This document shows positions 14,276 through 14,743 of a stretch of 14,743 nt of DNA, piece after piece. The DNA lies in assembly GCA_947627525.1 (NCBI GenBank), contig CANQWJ010000013.1:1-14743 (forward strand). The letters run 5' to 3'. The notes beneath the pieces are model-generated. The model was not told where the DNA came from. It made no database searches and saw only the letters and a program-made list of their open reading frames with translations. The translations under genes were made by a program, and so were the position numbers. Numbering within the stretch: the stretch's first letter is position 1; the number at the start of each line of letters is the position of its first letter. Source of the stretch: an uncultured Bacilli bacterium (lineage in GTDB: Bacteria; Bacillota_I; Bacilli_A; RF39; UBA660).

Positions 14276-14743
14276 ATGAAAAACCTAATTGGTAACAGTT
14301 GGCGTTCTAGTTCTAGTAATGAAGTTATTGAAGTCCAAAATCCTTATAGCCATGTAGTTCTTGATACAGTGCCCAATTCTAATTTTGATGATGTAAATGA
14401 GGCAGTACAAATATCTGATGAATCAAGAAAAGATTGGTATGGTATTTCAATAAATGAGCGTTGTGAGATAATTTTAAAATTTAAAGATTTAGTTAAAGAA
14501 GAACGCTATGATTTAGCAAAACTATTAACTAATGAAACGGGAAAAAATATTGTTGATGCGCAAGAAGAAATTGATAATTTAATTGATTTGAGTATTGCTT
14601 TTGTGGAAAAAGCAAGGCATTTATATGGTGATTTAATTCCAGCAGGTGTAACTAATAAAAACAATAATACCATTCAAATGACTTCTCGTTCTCCAATTGG
14701 TATAGTAGGTGTTATTTTACCAATTGGAGAACGAGAAGCCATT
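14276..14743 (+). CDS. Aldehyde dehydrogenase family protein, N-terminal part, runs off the window
   Basis: The first 156 codons of an NAD(P)-dependent aldehyde dehydrogenase. GGTGA (14266-14270) is five bases before ATG 14276, and the stop of the upstream gene is 22 bases away, so it may be the third gene of that operon. Family signs are GNSWRSSSS and IEVQNPYSHVVLDTVP, then DWYGISINERCEIILKFKDL, LLTNETGKNIVDAQEEI and TSRSPIGIVGVILP. In this family VILP should be followed by FN and a proline-containing turn. Instead the last eight codons read PIGEREAI, encoded by an inverted copy of 14677-14700, so sequence after about 14719 is doubtful. The catalytic cysteine and glutamate lie beyond the edge, so activity and substrate (for example glyceraldehyde-3-phosphate or succinate semialdehyde) cannot be judged. 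Confidence 0.85.
   Translation, partial: MKNLIGNSWRSSSSNEVIEVQNPYSHVVLDTVPNSNFDDVNEAVQISDESRKDWYGISINERCEIILKFKDLVKEERYDLAKLLTNETGKNIVDAQEEIDNLIDLSIAFVEKARHLYGDLIPAGVTNKNNNTIQMTSRSPIGIVGVILPIGEREAI
14677..14743. repeat. Near-perfect inverted repeat at the window end
   Basis: Positions 14677-14700 and 14720-14743 are reverse complements at 23 of 24 bases, separated by 19 bases. The second arm reaches exactly to the last base and replaces expected aldehyde dehydrogenase sequence. Likely a fold-back chimera from assembly or amplification rather than a biological element. Confidence 0.8.

Noticed and set aside
1..14743. Mycoplasma-type code with TGA as tryptophan
   Set aside because: Tryptophan is encoded by TGG throughout, and the TGA at 1843-1845 is followed at once by a terminator.

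Overview
The window is AT-rich DNA (roughly 70% A+T by eye) with Shine-Dalgarno sites of the AAGGAGGTGA type, A/T-ended codons, TGG for tryptophan and TGA as a real stop (1843-1845, followed directly by a terminator stem). This points to a low-GC Bacillota using the standard bacterial code, possibly one of the uncultured gut Bacilli near the Mollicutes; that placement is inference only. Both ends cut through genes.

Layout. Positions 1-537 (minus) hold the 5' part of an unrecognised gene. It diverges from a plus-strand unit made of a possible 21-codon ORF (602-667), a membrane-anchored ComEC-type metallo-beta-lactamase hydrolase (683-1621) and a DUF3006 protein (1630-1845), closed by a terminator. 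Next come a family-2 glycosyltransferase with a TPR-like tail (1903-2979), an orphan PcfJ-domain protein with a zinc ribbon (3033-4550) and a tRNA-Leu(CAA) gene with its own promoter and terminator (4578-4757). Then come a 228-base structured intergenic stretch, a lipoprotein with two FxLYD-like domains (4986-5705) and a xylose-isomerase-like TIM-barrel protein (5834-6631).

The most striking single gene is 6710-9562. It encodes a type II membrane protein with bacterial Ig-like domains, six tandem InlB-type repeats each carrying a cysteine pair, and a C-terminal zinc protease whose HExxH, tyrosine and glutamate spacing is that of anthrax lethal factor and the Pro-Pro endopeptidases. Downstream, two long overlapping genes (9672-11906 and 11896-14253) encode multidomain proteins without a secretion signal: one with a SUKH (SMI1/KNR4)-like domain, the other with two PsbP/DUF1795-like domains and a C-terminal DUF4272. 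They also appear to share a related beta-rich domain and probably form a two-component module. An aldehyde dehydrogenase gene starts 22 bases later (14276) and runs off the end.

The last 24 bases are a near-perfect inverted copy of 14677-14700 and replace the sequence expected at that point of an aldehyde dehydrogenase, so they are probably an assembly fold-back. No CRISPR array, insertion sequence, integrase or known defence gene was seen. The parts worth following are the lethal-factor-like surface protease and the SUKH/DUF4272 gene pair.
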